A stretch of DNA of 64,000 nucleotides, taken from positions 1,054,001-1,118,000 of the forward strand of contig NZ_VTGX01000001.1 in NCBI RefSeq assembly GCF_009729095.1, given 5' to 3'. The stretch is from Mycolicibacterium sp. CBMA 247 (GTDB lineage Bacteria; Actinomycetota; Actinomycetes; Mycobacteriales; Mycobacteriaceae). How positions within the stretch are numbered: position 1 is the stretch's first letter; each line of letters begins with the position of its first letter. This document shows, piece after piece, positions 17,967 through 27,829 of the stretch. The translations under genes and the position numbers were made by a program. Below the pieces are notes generated by a model, which was given only the letters and a program-made list of their open reading frames with translations, searched no databases and was not told where the DNA came from.

Positions 17967-19727
17967 CTAGGCGGTGTACCCGTCGATCTGCAGCGTCTGC
18001 CCATCTCGTCGCAACACCAGCACCGCGCCCGGCACCGGGACGAAACCCTCGACCGATTCGGCGGGCACCGCCGCAGTCTGAGCGCACGTGTTCGCGTCGA
18101 ACGTGCGCAGCGATCCTGGTGTGCCGACTCCCCCGTCGTCTGCGACGACGAAACCGCCGGCAAACGACAGGTAGGCGAGGCCACCGCCCTGGCCCAGCAC
18201 CCGGGTCTGCGCGCCGCGGATGCCCTGCGCGCCGGCGCATCTCTGCTTGCCGTCCGGCCCGAACAGCACGAGTTGCCGACCACCGTCCCGGCCCGAGAAC
18301 ACGAAGTTGTCGGACGGCCCCAGTGAAGGTTCGCCGGTGCCCCGCGCCGGCAGCGGAGTCACGGTCTTGTCCACCACGTTGGCGTAGGCAATCCCGGGTG
18401 GCGCTCCGGCCCCGCCGAACTGGATGAAGATGCCCACCGCGTTGGCCGGGGTGGCTATCGCGGCCGCATCGGCCTGGCCCTTGAATACTTCGTTGTCCCA
18501 GACGGTTTCACCGCTGCCCGGATCGAGGGCAATCACCCGGATGGCATTACTCTGCTCGGAAGAACACCGCACCACCGACACCAGCCACGAACGGGTGTCC
18601 ACCACACGCGGCGGGAAATCACAATCCGCATGGGGCGCGGGCACCGTCCACATCGGTTTGCCCGTCCGGGTGTCGAAGCGCACCCACACCCGGTCATCGC
18701 GGTACACCACGAACGGAGCGTCCAGGTTGTAGCCGGGCACCTGCGAGAGCGCGTACATCATCTGATCGTCGGCGCTGGTCCACAGCCGCTCGCCGGTCGT
18801 GGCGTCGATCCCGACCAATCCCTTGTCCAGAAATGCCACCACCGTGGCCCCGTTGTCGAACACGCGCATTCCGTTGACCACCACACCGCCGGGCCCGGTG
18901 CGCGCGAAATGCCAGCGTTCCTTTCCGTCGGCGCCGTATGCGGTGATGCGGTGGTCGCCGTACACCACGAATCCGGCACCCGCAGCCACGATTCCGCGAT
19001 TGGGGTCGTGTTTGTTGCCCTCGAACGCATCGGGCACCGACACCGTGAACGTGCGCTGCCCCAGCATGCTGGGCACCGCGGGGACGTCGGTGGCCGCAGC
19101 CGTCGTCGCATCGACATAGCGCCCGTCGTCACCGGCACGCAACGCGCCCACGGTGACCACCGCGGCAACCACGACCGCGATCGCTACACCGACGGCCAGC
19201 AACCTCACGGAGCTCCGTTCCAACCGCGGGAAGGCCCGCGCGGCCAAGAAGGTCACCGCGGCGCCGGCCAGGCACAACCACCATGAGGCCATCCCGGCAG
19301 GCAGTGCCGCGGTGACCGGAGCGCTATCCATCGCCATCTGGTAGAAGGCCGGGATGCCCTGGGTGACGTAGGCGATGAACAGCAGGGCCGCCACCCCCGC
19401 CGCCCCGGCCGGGGTGGCCGACAGGTCGCGGCCGGTGCGCCCGCGCCAGACGCTGTATGCCATCGCCGCGATCAACACCACCGCGATCACCGCGACCGCC
19501 AGCGCCATCCGGTTCGGCAACGCGCCGCCCCAGCGGTGCAGGCCGATCACATACCAGGAGCCTTCACCCGAGCTGCGCGGCGCGATCAACCGTGCCCACG
19601 CTCCCAACGCCGCGGCCCACACCAGCAATACCGCCGCCGCGCCGGCCAGCACCGTGCCGGCCGGCCGCAGCACGCCAAGCACCCGGTCGACGCTCTTCCG
19701 CGCCCCTTCAGAACCCATGTGAGCCAT
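17967..19727 (-). CDS. Membrane-anchored PQQ-like beta-propeller protein
   Basis: About 586 residues. The first third contains four to five transmembrane helices; the rest is a beta-propeller of PQQ/BamB-type blades, with repeated patterns such as GLVGIDATTGERLWT, FDTRTGKPMWTVP and ALDPGSGETVWD. The propeller is expected outside the cytoplasmic membrane and may be a protein-interaction platform; no enzyme residues for quinone use are evident. The ATG at 19727 is used; a GTG two codons upstream (19733) sits closer to a GGAGG and is possible. It is divergent from the FHA-ABC exporter 67 bases away. Confidence 0.75.
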   Translation of the reverse strand: MAHMGSEGARKSVDRVLGVLRPAGTVLAGAAAVLLVWAAALGAWARLIAPRSSGEGSWYVIGLHRWGGALPNRMALAVAVIAVVLIAAMAYSVWRGRTGRDLSATPAGAAGVAALLFIAYVTQGIPAFYQMAMDSAPVTAALPAGMASWWLCLAGAAVTFLAARAFPRLERSSVRLLAVGVAIAVVVAAVVTVGALRAGDDGRYVDATTAAATDVPAVPSMLGQRTFTVSVPDAFEGNKHDPNRGIVAAGAGFVVYGDHRITAYGADGKERWHFARTGPGGVVVNGMRVFDNGATVVAFLDKGLVGIDATTGERLWTSADDQMMYALSQVPGYNLDAPFVVYRDDRVWVRFDTRTGKPMWTVPAPHADCDFPPRVVDTRSWLVSVVRCSSEQSNAIRVIALDPGSGETVWDNEVFKGQADAAAIATPANAVGIFIQFGGAGAPPGIAYANVVDKTVTPLPARGTGEPSLGPSDNFVFSGRDGGRQLVLFGPDGKQRCAGAQGIRGAQTRVLGQGGGLAYLSFAGGFVVADDGGVGTPGSLRTFDANTCAQTAAVPAESVEGFVPVPGAVLVLRRDGQTLQIDGYTA

Positions 19728-19794
19728 CGTCACACGCCGCCACACCTCCGCAACGGCCCAGCCCCGGTAAGAAGTACCGATACAGTTGAGCGCG

Positions 19795-22425
19795 ATGAGC
19801 ACTGCGCTGACCGTTCGTTACGACGGATCGACCCGTACCTTCGCCCCGGGCAACGATGTCGTCATCGGCCGAGACCTCCGCGCCGACGTCCGCATTGCCC
19901 ACCCGCTGATCTCGCGTGCCCACGTGGTGCTGCGTTTCGACCAAGGTCGATGGATCGCGATCGACAACGGCAGCCTCAACGGCATGTACGCCAACGGCCG
20001 CCGGCTGCCCTCGATCGACATCCATGACGGCCAGGTCGTCAACATCGGCAACCCCGACGGCCCGCAGCTGACCTTCGAGGTCGGCCGGCACCAGGGTTCC
20101 GTCGGCCGGACACCGACCGCGGCAGTACCCATCGCGAACCGGCCCAGCGGCGCCTGGCCCACCCAGGCATCCACCCCCGGGCGGCAGCCCTACGGCCAGC
20201 CGCCCGCGGCCCCGCGACCCGGTTACTCGTCCGGCCCGCAGCCGCGCTACCCGACCGCACCGGCCGGATACCCCAGCGGGCCCCAGGGCGGATATCCCAG
20301 TGGCCCGCAGAGCGGCTACCCCGGCAGCGGGCCCCAGGCCCGTCAGTCCCCGCCGGTTCGCACCCCGAACCCGGCGGCGGCCCCGACCACGATGGGCCCG
20401 GCCGCCACCGACCGCGGCAGCGGCGAGGCCGGCGGCAACATCGCCACCAGCATGCTCAAGATCCTGCGGCCCGGGCGCACCACAGCGGCGCCGGCAGGTG
20501 CGGTGAAGATCGGCCGCGCCACCGACAACGACATCGTCATCCCCGACGTCCTGGCCTCGCGGCATCACGCCACGTTGATCCCGCTGCCCGGCGGTACCGA
20601 GATCCGCGATGAGCGCAGCATCAACGGCACCTTCGTCAACGGTGCGAGGGTGGACACCGCGGTCCTGCACGACGGTGACGTGGTCACCATCGGCAACATC
20701 GACCTGGTGTTCACCGGCGGCAACCTGGTGCGCCGCAGCGAGACCGAGGCCGACACCCGCACCGGCGGGCTCGAGGTGCGGGGTCTTACCTGGACCATCG
20801 AGGGCAACAAGACCCTGCTCGACAACATCGCCCTGGATGCCCGGCCCGGCACGCTCACCGCGGTGATCGGCCCGTCGGGCGCGGGCAAGTCGACGTTCGC
20901 CAAACAGGTCGCCGGCTACACCCACCCGACCAGCGGCACCGTCACCTTCGAGGGCCACGACGTCCACGCCGAGTACGCCTCACTGCGCTCCCGGATCGGC
21001 ATGGTCCCGCAGGACGATGTGGTGCACGGTCAGCTGACCGTCCGCCAGGCGCTGATGTACGCCGCCGAGCTGCGGCTGCCGCCCGACACCACCAAGGAAG
21101 ACCGCGAACAGGTCGTCATGCAGGTGCTCGAGGAACTCGAGATGACCAAGCACCTCGACACCCGCGTCGACAAGCTGTCCGGCGGGCAGCGCAAGCGCGC
21201 CTCCGTCGCACTGGAACTGCTGACCGGCCCGTCACTGCTGATCCTCGACGAACCCACCTCGGGCCTGGATCCGGCGCTCGACCGCCAGGTGATGACCATG
21301 CTGCGCCAGCTGGCCGACGCCGGCCGCGTCGTGCTGGTCGTCACGCACTCGCTGACCTACCTCGACGTATGCGATCAGGTGCTGCTGCTGGCCCCCGGCG
21401 GCAAGACCGCGTACTGCGGAACGCCCGACCAGATCGGCCCGGAGCTCGGCACCACCAACTGGGCCGACATCTTCAGCACCGTCGCGAGCGATCCGGCCGA
21501 GGCCGGCCGGCGGTATCTGGCCCGCACCGGTCCGGCGCCGGCGGCCGGGGCGTCGTCGGAACAGCCTGGGGACCTCGGCGCGCCGGCCAAGACCAGCCTG
21601 CTGCGCCAGTTCTCCACCATCGCGCGAAGGCAGATGCGGCTGATCATCTCCGACCGCGGCTACTTCATCTTCCTGGCACTGCTGCCGTTCATCATGGGCG
21701 TGCTGTCGCTGTCGGTGCCGGGCACCCTCGGCTTCGGCGTACCGAACCCGATGGGTGACGCCCCCAACGAGCCCGGCCAGATCCTGGTGCTGCTCAACGT
21801 CGGCGCGATCTTCATGGGCACCGCACTGACCATCCGTGACCTGATCGGCGAGCGGGCAATCTTCCGCCGCGAGCAGGCCGTCGGGTTGTCCACCACCGCC
21901 TACCTGCTGGCCAAGGTGTGCGTCTACTCGGTGTTCGCCATCGTGCAGTCGGCAATCGTCACCGGCATCACCCTCGCAGGCAAGGGCTGGGGCGAAGGCG
22001 CGGTGGAACACGGCGTGTTCATCCCGAACCGGTCACTGGAGCTGTTCTTCAGCATGGCCGCCACCACCGTCACCGCCGCGATGGTGGGCCTGGCGCTGTC
22101 GGCCCTGGCGAAGTCCAACGAACAGATCATGCCGCTGCTGGTGGTCGCGATCATGAGCCAGCTGGTGTTCTCCGGCGGCATGATCCCGGTGACCGGCCGC
22201 GTCGGCCTGGACCAGCTGTCCTGGATCACCCCGGCCCGCTGGGGTTTCGCCGCGTCGGCCTCGACCGTCGATCTGATCCGCCTGGTGCCCGGGCCCCTGA
22301 CGCCCAAGGACGCACACTGGGAGCACACCACGAGCAGCTGGCTGTTCGACATGGCGATGTTGATGGCGCTGTCGGTGTTCTACGTCAGCTTCGTGCGCTG
22401 GAAGATCCGCCTCAAGGCCGGCTGA
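19795..22425 (+). CDS. ABC exporter with two FHA domains (Rv1747-like)
   Basis: An 876-residue half-transporter. FHA domain 1 occupies roughly residues 5-95 (VIGRDLRADVRIAHPLISRAH), then a Pro/Gly-rich linker with repeated YPSGPQ units (about 135-185), FHA domain 2 (about 215-305), an ABG-type ATPase with Walker A GPSGAGKST at about residue 360 and LSGGQRKR at about 461, and a six-helix permease from about residue 610. The layout matches M. tuberculosis Rv1747, whose FHA domains bind phosphothreonine and which is phosphorylated by PknF; Rv1747 affects cell-wall lipooligosaccharide export. No Ser/Thr kinase gene lies next to it here. The ATG at 19795 is chosen over an upstream TTG. Confidence 0.92.
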   Translation: MSTALTVRYDGSTRTFAPGNDVVIGRDLRADVRIAHPLISRAHVVLRFDQGRWIAIDNGSLNGMYANGRRLPSIDIHDGQVVNIGNPDGPQLTFEVGRHQGSVGRTPTAAVPIANRPSGAWPTQASTPGRQPYGQPPAAPRPGYSSGPQPRYPTAPAGYPSGPQGGYPSGPQSGYPGSGPQARQSPPVRTPNPAAAPTTMGPAATDRGSGEAGGNIATSMLKILRPGRTTAAPAGAVKIGRATDNDIVIPDVLASRHHATLIPLPGGTEIRDERSINGTFVNGARVDTAVLHDGDVVTIGNIDLVFTGGNLVRRSETEADTRTGGLEVRGLTWTIEGNKTLLDNIALDARPGTLTAVIGPSGAGKSTFAKQVAGYTHPTSGTVTFEGHDVHAEYASLRSRIGMVPQDDVVHGQLTVRQALMYAAELRLPPDTTKEDREQVVMQVLEELEMTKHLDTRVDKLSGGQRKRASVALELLTGPSLLILDEPTSGLDPALDRQVMTMLRQLADAGRVVLVVTHSLTYLDVCDQVLLLAPGGKTAYCGTPDQIGPELGTTNWADIFSTVASDPAEAGRRYLARTGPAPAAGASSEQPGDLGAPAKTSLLRQFSTIARRQMRLIISDRGYFIFLALLPFIMGVLSLSVPGTLGFGVPNPMGDAPNEPGQILVLLNVGAIFMGTALTIRDLIGERAIFRREQAVGLSTTAYLLAKVCVYSVFAIVQSAIVTGITLAGKGWGEGAVEHGVFIPNRSLELFFSMAATTVTAAMVGLALSALAKSNEQIMPLLVVAIMSQLVFSGGMIPVTGRVGLDQLSWITPARWGFAASASTVDLIRLVPGPLTPKDAHWEHTTSSWLFDMAMLMALSVFYVSFVRWKIRLKAG

Positions 22426-22431
22426 GTTTCT

Positions 22432-22493
22432 CGCGAGCAGACACAAAAGTGCCCATTTCCGTCGGGAAATGGGCACTTTTGTGTCTGCTCGCG
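22432..22493. terminator. Perfect 29-bp-stem hairpin, bidirectional terminator
   Basis: The left arm 22432-22460 and right arm 22465-22493 are perfect reverse complements over 29 bases around a GTCG loop; the arm core is GAGCAGACACAAAAGTGCCC. It separates the convergent FHA-ABC gene and mfpA. The stem contains ACAAAAGT/ACTTTTGT, giving a U-rich stretch within the stem rather than after it. Confidence 0.8.
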
Positions 22494-22514
22494 GGGGAAG
22501 TTGCCGCGGAAAAA

Positions 22515-23078
22515 TCACCCGCCGTGGACGTCGAGACCGTGGGCGGCCGCATAGGCCAGCGCCTGGGCGATGTCGACCTTGGCGCCGCGCAGCTTCGCCG
22601 TGGTCCAGAAGGTGGGGTCGAGGCGGGCGCCGCGCAGGTCGGCCTCGTCGAGCTTGGCGTCCTGCACCCGAGCGCCGGTCAGGTCCGCCTGCCTCAGCAC
22701 CGCCTTGCGCAGGTCCACACCGACCAGGCTGGCCTCGCGTAACCGGCAGTCCGACAGGTCGACACTGCGCAGATCACAGCCGCCCAGCACGGCCAGCGTC
22801 AGATCCGACTCCACAATCTTGATCGGCCGCAGCCGGCACTCGGTGAACACCGAGCCCAGCAGGCTGCAGTTGGTGAACGTGCTGTGCCACAGCGTGGCGC
22901 GGCGGAACGTACAGTTGCGGAACGCCGAGCCGGTGTGTTGCGACTCGGACATGTCGACACCGCTGAAATCGCACTCTGTGAACACCACACGCTCGGTGCT
23001 CAGCCGGCTCAGATCTTCGTCACGAAAATCATGACCGGTGAATTCTCTGTCCGCCCAAGCGGTTCCGTCAGCTACCAC
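22515..23078 (-). CDS. mfpA: Pentapeptide-repeat gyrase-interacting protein MfpA
   Basis: A 187-residue pentapeptide-repeat protein. Repeats with Leu or Phe at the central position run through most of the chain (for example CDFSG, CTFRR, CDLRS, VDLRK, ADLTG, ADLRG), forming a right-handed square beta-helix that mimics DNA. MfpA of mycobacteria (183 residues, Rv3361c) binds DNA gyrase and protects it from fluoroquinolones. It is the last gene of a five-gene minus-strand operon with a GTPase, a DUF742 protein, a roadblock protein and a sensor, exactly the mfp order known in mycobacteria. Confidence 0.95.
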   Translation of the reverse strand: MVADGTAWADREFTGHDFRDEDLSRLSTERVVFTECDFSGVDMSESQHTGSAFRNCTFRRATLWHSTFTNCSLLGSVFTECRLRPIKIVESDLTLAVLGGCDLRSVDLSDCRLREASLVGVDLRKAVLRQADLTGARVQDAKLDEADLRGARLDPTFWTTAKLRGAKVDIAQALAYAAAHGLDVHGG

Positions 23079-23081
23079 GCC

Positions 23082-23690
23082 TCAGCCAGGCAACGCACTG
23101 AGCGTGCTCAACGAGTACTCGGTGACCGCGATCAGCGCCGCCTTGGCCGAGTTACGGTCGCGGGCGTCCACGGCGACCACCGGGATGTGCTCCGCCAGCG
23201 CCAGCGCCTTGCGCACCGCCTGAGTGGGATGCTTTGGCGCCTCGTCGAACTCGTTCACCGCGACGATGAACGGCAACTTGCGGGCCTCGAAGAAGTCCAC
23301 CGCGGCGAAGCTGTCCTGCAGGCGGCGCACGTCGACCAGGATGATCGCGCCGATGGCGCCGCGCACCAGGTCGTCCCACATGAACCAGAACCGTCGCTGC
23401 CCGGGCGTACCGAACAGGTACAGCACCAGGTCCTCGTCCAGCGTGATCCGGCCGAAGTCCATCGCGACTGTGGTGGTGCGCTTGTCCGGCGTTGCGTCCA
23501 AGGCGTCGACGCCCTCAGACACGTTGGTGACCAACGCTTCTGTGCGCAGCGGCATGATCTCGGAGACCGCGCCCACGAATGTGGTCTTCCCTGCCCCGAA
23601 CCCGCCAGAAATGACGATCTTCGTCGAGGCGGCCCCACGCCTGGGGGCGCCACCGGCGGAGGCCGAGCGGGGTTCAGAGTGCTCGTAGGC
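23082..23690 (-). CDS. mfpB: MfpB, small GTPase-like protein
   Basis: A 202-residue P-loop GTPase-like protein (Rv3362c counterpart; CvnD type). The P-loop is GGFGAGKTT, the switch region includes DFGRITLDED and LFGTPGQRRF, and the guanine-specificity motif appears as NEFD. Published work on M. smegmatis shows that MfpB modulates MfpA action on gyrase in a nucleotide-dependent way. The GTG at 23690 is chosen because GGAAGG lies seven bases upstream. It overlaps the end of the DUF742 gene and ends three bases before mfpA. Confidence 0.93.
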   Translation of the reverse strand, partial: AYEHSEPRSASAGGAPRRGAASTKIVISGGFGAGKTTFVGAVSEIMPLRTEALVTNVSEGVDALDATPDKRTTTVAMDFGRITLDEDLVLYLFGTPGQRRFWFMWDDLVRGAIGAIILVDVRRLQDSFAAVDFFEARKLPFIVAVNEFDEAPKHPTQAVRKALALAEHIPVVAVDARDRNSAKAALIAVTEYSLSTLSALPG

Positions 23691-24039
23691 CACGCAGGGT
23701 CCTTCCAATCAATTCGCGGCGTTCGTCGAAGCTAGCCGAATCATCAAGGGTGACTTCCACCCTCAGATAACCCTGCGTCACCAAGTCCCCGATCAGCACG
23801 CGCGCCACGCCGAGCGGGAGAGAAAGATATGCGGCAATCTCGGCAACCGAAGGGCTACCGGTGCACAACTCTACGATCTGTGCGCGCACATCGCGCCCCG
23901 ACCAGCGTGGTTCACGCGTCGTGTCGGTTTTTTGCACCGGCGCTTCCAGCGGAAGGTGCACACGCGAGTCGGTGCGGCCGGCCGTCAGCGTGTAAGGCCG
24001 CACCAAACTCGGTCGATCGGTGGGTTCCAGTTCGTCCAC
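23674..24039 (-). CDS. mfpC: MfpC, DUF742 protein
   Basis: A 121-residue DUF742 protein (Rv3363c counterpart). The N-terminal SLVRPYTLTAGRT and the winged-helix-like segment IVELCTGSPSVAEIAAYLSLPLGVARVLIGDL are the family's hallmark. DUF742 proteins occur with roadblock, GTPase and sensor proteins in actinobacterial conservon operons. A GTG at 24039 with GAGG five bases upstream gives the usual length; another GTG two codons upstream is possible. It overlaps mfpB by 17 bases. Confidence 0.9.
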   Translation of the reverse strand: MDELEPTDRPSLVRPYTLTAGRTDSRVHLPLEAPVQKTDTTREPRWSGRDVRAQIVELCTGSPSVAEIAAYLSLPLGVARVLIGDLVTQGYLRVEVTLDDSASFDERRELIGRTLRGLRAL

Positions 24040-24073
24040 AGGCACCTCGCGAAGGGCAGAAGGGGTCAGGGAC

Positions 24074-24481
24074 TCAGGACGGTTGCGGCGTACGGCGCGA
24101 GGACTGCACGACCGCGCCGACCCGTTCGACCAGAATCGCCATCTCGTAGCCCACCTGTCCGATGTCACAGGACGGGGCGGTCAGGGTGGCCAGGTTGGAG
24201 CCGTCACCCACCCGCATCAACAGCAGGTAGCCGTTCTCCATCTCGACCACCGACTGCATCACGTGGCCGCCGTTGAACAACTGGGAGGCGCCGGTGGCAA
24301 GGCTGGCCAGACCGGAGGCGACAGCGGCGAGCTGGTCGGCCCGCTCCAGCGGCATGTGTTCACTGGCGGCCATCAGCAGTCCGTCGGCCGACACGAGCAC
24401 CGCATGGGACACCCCGGATACCTCGCTGGCGAACTTGGACACGAGCCAGTCCAGGGAATCGCGCTGCGTCGGACGGGTCAT
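24074..24481 (-). CDS. mfpD: MfpD, roadblock/LC7-domain protein
   Basis: A 135-residue roadblock/LC7 protein (Rv3364c counterpart), starting [26 protein letters not shown] as its first helix, followed by the strand [14 protein letters not shown] that is diagnostic of the fold. Such proteins act as regulators of small GTPases, so it probably controls MfpB. Its stop is 34 bases from mfpC and its start overlaps the mfpE stop by four bases. Confidence 0.93.
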   Translation of the reverse strand: MTRPTQRDSLDWLVSKFASEVSGVSHAVLVSADGLLMAASEHMPLERADQLAAVASGLASLATGASQLFNGGHVMQSVVEMENGYLLLMRVGDGSNLATLTAPSCDIGQVGYEMAILVERVGAVVQSSRRTPQPS

Positions 24482-27400
24482 TCGTTATCGGTTCCTCTGG
24501 TCTCACGGGCATGCGATCGCCCGGCGTGCACGCCTCCGAAAAGGTTGCTGGTGCTCGCACGGACAGCCTCAGGATCACGCGGTTTGAACGCCGCGAACAT
24601 GCCACTGTCAGGTTCGTCTGCCGATGCTACCGTCTCGGAGCCGTCGTCGTTACGGTGCACTCCACCGTTGCGGTGACGGCCATTGACTTCGCCACTGACC
24701 CCGGCGGCCGCAGCCACCCCGCCCGGCACCAAGCGGGCGCCCGGCGTGCGCATCGGAAGGCCGTCCTCGGTGTGGTGCTCGACCGGCGCATCCTGCGCCG
24801 CGGCGGCCACCGACCAGCCCTTCTCCCACACCGTCTTCCAGTCCAGGTCGGCGCTGCGCACATGGGTGGTCGGATCAATCGAGAACTCCGACACCATCGA
24901 CTGATAGATCGAGTCGCCCTCGACGTCCGAGCCCTCGGCCGGCTGGGCGGCGGCAGATTCGGCCGGTTCCTCCGGTTCCTCGCCGGAGCCGTGAGCCGGA
25001 CCGTTCGCGCCGTTGAGATCGGCGGCACCGTTGAGGCCGCTGTGGCCGTTCAGACCACTGGCACCGTTCAGACCACTGTGGCCGTTCAGACCGCTGTGGC
25101 CGTTCAGACCGTTGAGGCCGGTGGCAGCACCGTTAACGCCGTTACCGGCCGCCTGCCCCCGGGACGCGAAGAACGACGAGGTGTTGGTGCGCGCTGGACG
25201 TCCGGGCTCTGCCTCTTCGTCGGCTGCCGCGTCGGCCGCTGCGCCGGCTTCTCCCTTGGCCAAGGCCGCGCTCTCTTCGGTGTGCACGGGCCACTGCTGC
25301 GGCCACTCACCGACCGGCTCCTCGACAGGTTCGCTGACCGGCTCCTCGGCTGCCGACTCGGGTTGCGGGGCGAGCGTGCCCGGCAGCTCCGAGATACCGC
25401 TGGCCCCCGGACTGCGCTGAGGCAACAGATCGAACGGAACCTGATTACCGTTGCGGTGGGGTTCGTCGAGGCCGGACCCGAACGCCGAGGCATCGGCAGG
25501 GTCGGCGTCCAGCGACAGCGCCGTGGCGATCCCGGCATGCGCATCGACGGGCATGCCATAGGGAAGGTCGCCGGCCGGGGCACCCGACTCCGAGCGGTCC
25601 CGAGCGAGCAGCTCGGCCGGGACGTACACCCCTGCCGTAGTGCCTGAGCTCGGTTCCTCGGCGACGGTGCTGCGCAGCCGCACCACCAGACCGTGCTGGG
25701 TGGCCAGTCGCCCGACCACGAACAGACCCATGTGACGCGCGGTGTAGGGATTCACCTCACCACCGGACTGCAGACGGGTGTTGGCGACCCGCAGATCGGC
25801 CTCGGTCATGCCCAGGCCGACATCGCTCACCTCGATCACCAACGCGCCCTTGGCCGCATGCACGGCCGACACCCGCACCTGCGAGATCGGCGGCGAGTAG
25901 CGCAGCGCGTTGTCGAGCAGCTCGGCCAGAAGGTGGATGAGGTCGCCGGCCACAGAACCGGTGATCTCGACGTCGGCCACCGACGCGGTGACGACGCGGG
26001 CGTAGTCCTCCACTTCGGAGGCCGCGGCGTTGATCACGGTCGCCAGCGGTACCGGGCGGCTGTGCTCACGCGCCAGCTTGGACCCGGACAGCACCAACAG
26101 GTTGGCGCCGTTCCGGCGCATGCGGGCCGCCAGGTGGTCGAGCCGGAACAGGCTCTCCAAGCGCTCCGGATCGTCCTCGTTGCGTTCCAGCTGATCGATG
26201 AGCGACAGCTGTTGGTCAACCAGCGAGCGGCTGCGTCGTGACAACGTCTCGAACATGTCGGAGACCTGCAGCTGCAGCTGGGCCTGTTCCCCGGCGAGGA
26301 ACACCGCCTGCTCGTGTAGCTCGTCGACGGCGTGAGCCACCTGGCCGACCTCTTCGGTGGTATGCACCGGAAGTGGGGTCACCGGCACCAACTCGCCGCC
26401 GGCGCGGACCCGTTCGATCTCCTTGGCCAGGTCCTGATGGGCCACCTTGAGCGCGCTGTCGCGCAGCGTCCGCAGCGGGCGCACCAGTGAGCGGGCCACC
26501 AGCAACACGATGACCATGGCGCTGACGATCGCGGTCGCCACCAGGATGGCGTCGCGGATCGCGTCGTTGCGGGCCTTGTTGGCCTGGGCCTCGACCGCGG
26601 CCGGGATGGCTGCGGTGGTGGTGTCGATGATCTGGCCGGCGATCTTGTTGGTTACCTGCAGCGAGGCCAGCAGGTCCGGGTTACCGACCAGCGGAACGCC
26701 GGGGTTGGACATCATCGCCATGCGCTTGACCATCTCGGCGCGGAGCGCAGCGGCCTCCTCGGAGCCACCGCCCAGCACCTTCGTCAGCGCCGCGACCGTG
26801 GACGGTTCGGTACCGGCCATCGTGATCATCGAGGTGCGCAGCAATGGTTCCGGCTCGTCCCCGCCGGCGGTGACCAACATCTGCTGGATGGCCATCTGCC
26901 CGCGGGCGCCGACGGCGCGGGCCAACGCCTCCACCTGCGCCTGAACTGACTGCTGGCTGCTGTGCACCGAGCCGCTGATGGCGGCCTCCCCGGTCAGCAG
27001 CAGCGGGCCATAGTCGAGGATGCGCTGACGCAGGTCGATCGAATTCGACATCACCGCATCGACCAGTTCCTGCCCTTTGTTGAGCAGGTTGCCCACGGCC
27101 TGGTCGACATCTTCGAGCACATCGGTCGATCCCACCCGTTGCTGCAACTCTTTTTTGCGCTCATTGAACGTGGACATCGCGGCCTGCCCGTCGCCACCTT
27201 CGGTAGCTGCGATGAGCACACCCTCCATACCAGCCATATAGCTGTTGATATCGGGGATCAATTCGGCACGGTCGGCGGCCAACCGCAGGTCTCCGGCGGC
27301 GCTGGCACTGCCATAGATGCGCAGGCCACCGAACGTCGCGGCCAGGATCAATGGCACGAGGACGATGGCAAGGACTTTCCGGCTGACCGGCCAGTTGGCC

Positions 27401-27498
27401 GGTGACCAGCGGGAAGGACGCTTGGCCGGAGCCGATGGAGTTGGGGAGAATTCGACGAGGGTGCCGTCAGCCTGTTTCAGCTGCGTGAAGGCAGTCAT
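24478..27498 (-). CDS. mfpE: MfpE, nitrate-sensor-type membrane histidine kinase-like protein
   Basis: A 1006-residue sensor (Rv3365c counterpart, which is 876 residues). It has an N-terminal membrane helix (about residues 38-58), an extracellular NIT-type helical sensor region, a second helix near residues 310-335, a HAMP-like linker, and a HATPase domain around residues 500-620 ([12 protein letters not shown]-box, VSDVGLGM G1-box). No canonical phosphoacceptor His box is evident, as in conservon sensors. The C-terminal third is acidic and low-complexity, with a tandem GLNGHS-type repeat (about residues 786-833). It heads the mfp operon. Confidence 0.92.
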   Translation of the reverse strand: MTAFTQLKQADGTLVEFSPTPSAPAKRPSRWSPANWPVSRKVLAIVLVPLILAATFGGLRIYGSASAAGDLRLAADRAELIPDINSYMAGMEGVLIAATEGGDGQAAMSTFNERKKELQQRVGSTDVLEDVDQAVGNLLNKGQELVDAVMSNSIDLRQRILDYGPLLLTGEAAISGSVHSSQQSVQAQVEALARAVGARGQMAIQQMLVTAGGDEPEPLLRTSMITMAGTEPSTVAALTKVLGGGSEEAAALRAEMVKRMAMMSNPGVPLVGNPDLLASLQVTNKIAGQIIDTTTAAIPAAVEAQANKARNDAIRDAILVATAIVSAMVIVLLVARSLVRPLRTLRDSALKVAHQDLAKEIERVRAGGELVPVTPLPVHTTEEVGQVAHAVDELHEQAVFLAGEQAQLQLQVSDMFETLSRRSRSLVDQQLSLIDQLERNEDDPERLESLFRLDHLAARMRRNGANLLVLSGSKLAREHSRPVPLATVINAAASEVEDYARVVTASVADVEITGSVAGDLIHLLAELLDNALRYSPPISQVRVSAVHAAKGALVIEVSDVGLGMTEADLRVANTRLQSGGEVNPYTARHMGLFVVGRLATQHGLVVRLRSTVAEEPSSGTTAGVYVPAELLARDRSESGAPAGDLPYGMPVDAHAGIATALSLDADPADASAFGSGLDEPHRNGNQVPFDLLPQRSPGASGISELPGTLAPQPESAAEEPVSEPVEEPVGEWPQQWPVHTEESAALAKGEAGAAADAAADEEAEPGRPARTNTSSFFASRGQAAGNGVNGAATGLNGLNGHSGLNGHSGLNGASGLNGHSGLNGAADLNGANGPAHGSGEEPEEPAESAAAQPAEGSDVEGDSIYQSMVSEFSIDPTTHVRSADLDWKTVWEKGWSVAAAAQDAPVEHHTEDGLPMRTPGARLVPGGVAAAAGVSGEVNGRHRNGGVHRNDDGSETVASADEPDSGMFAAFKPRDPEAVRASTSNLFGGVHAGRSHARETRGTDNE
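25008..25140 (-). repeat. In-frame tandem 18-base repeat (GLNGHS units) in mfpE
   Basis: The plus strand shows repeated GTTCAGACCGCTGTGGCC-like units of 18 bases, which on the coding strand give [30 protein letters not shown], with degenerate NGAN ends. The frame is kept throughout. The repeat probably varies in copy number between strains. Confidence 0.8.
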
Positions 27499-27829
27499 CG
27501 GCGCCCAACCGCACTACCTGATGCGTGGCCGCAATTCACTCGTGGGGCGTGATTCATAAGACTTCCTGCTGTTTCCGCCCATGCTGGGGCGGGCGTCAAA
27601 GGCCTTGGCAATTGCACGAGTATGACAGCCGAGCGCAAGCGTTTCCACAATTCTTACTGAACAGACAGAGTTCGTGACCGAGACGTAGCGCAGTTGTGTG
27701 GTAATCGAGCAAACAGTGTCGCCCTTGCCGAATCGCGTATCGATTTCCCGCTCCTATTCGGGCGCCGATTCACGGCCGCATTTGCATCCCGATTCGCCCA
27801 AGGGCGGGCCTCCGTACGATCATCGTCGG
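27499..27829. other. Divergent intergenic region, mfpE / trmL
   Basis: No gene is seen in these 331 bases. A TACGAT box at 27815-27820, nine bases before the trmL ATG, is a good -10 for a near-leaderless trmL message. For mfpE the best -10 on the minus strand is TATGAA (27553-27558), with no convincing -35. A GCAATTGC palindrome lies at 27608-27615. Confidence 0.4.

Noticed and set aside
20240..20345. Repeat element in the FHA-ABC gene
   Set aside because: It is the in-frame Pro/Gly linker (YPSGPQ units) found between the FHA domains in the Rv1747 family.
25008..25140. CRISPR-like array
   Set aside because: The repeats are 18 bases with no unique spacers and keep the reading frame of mfpE, so they are coding repeats.
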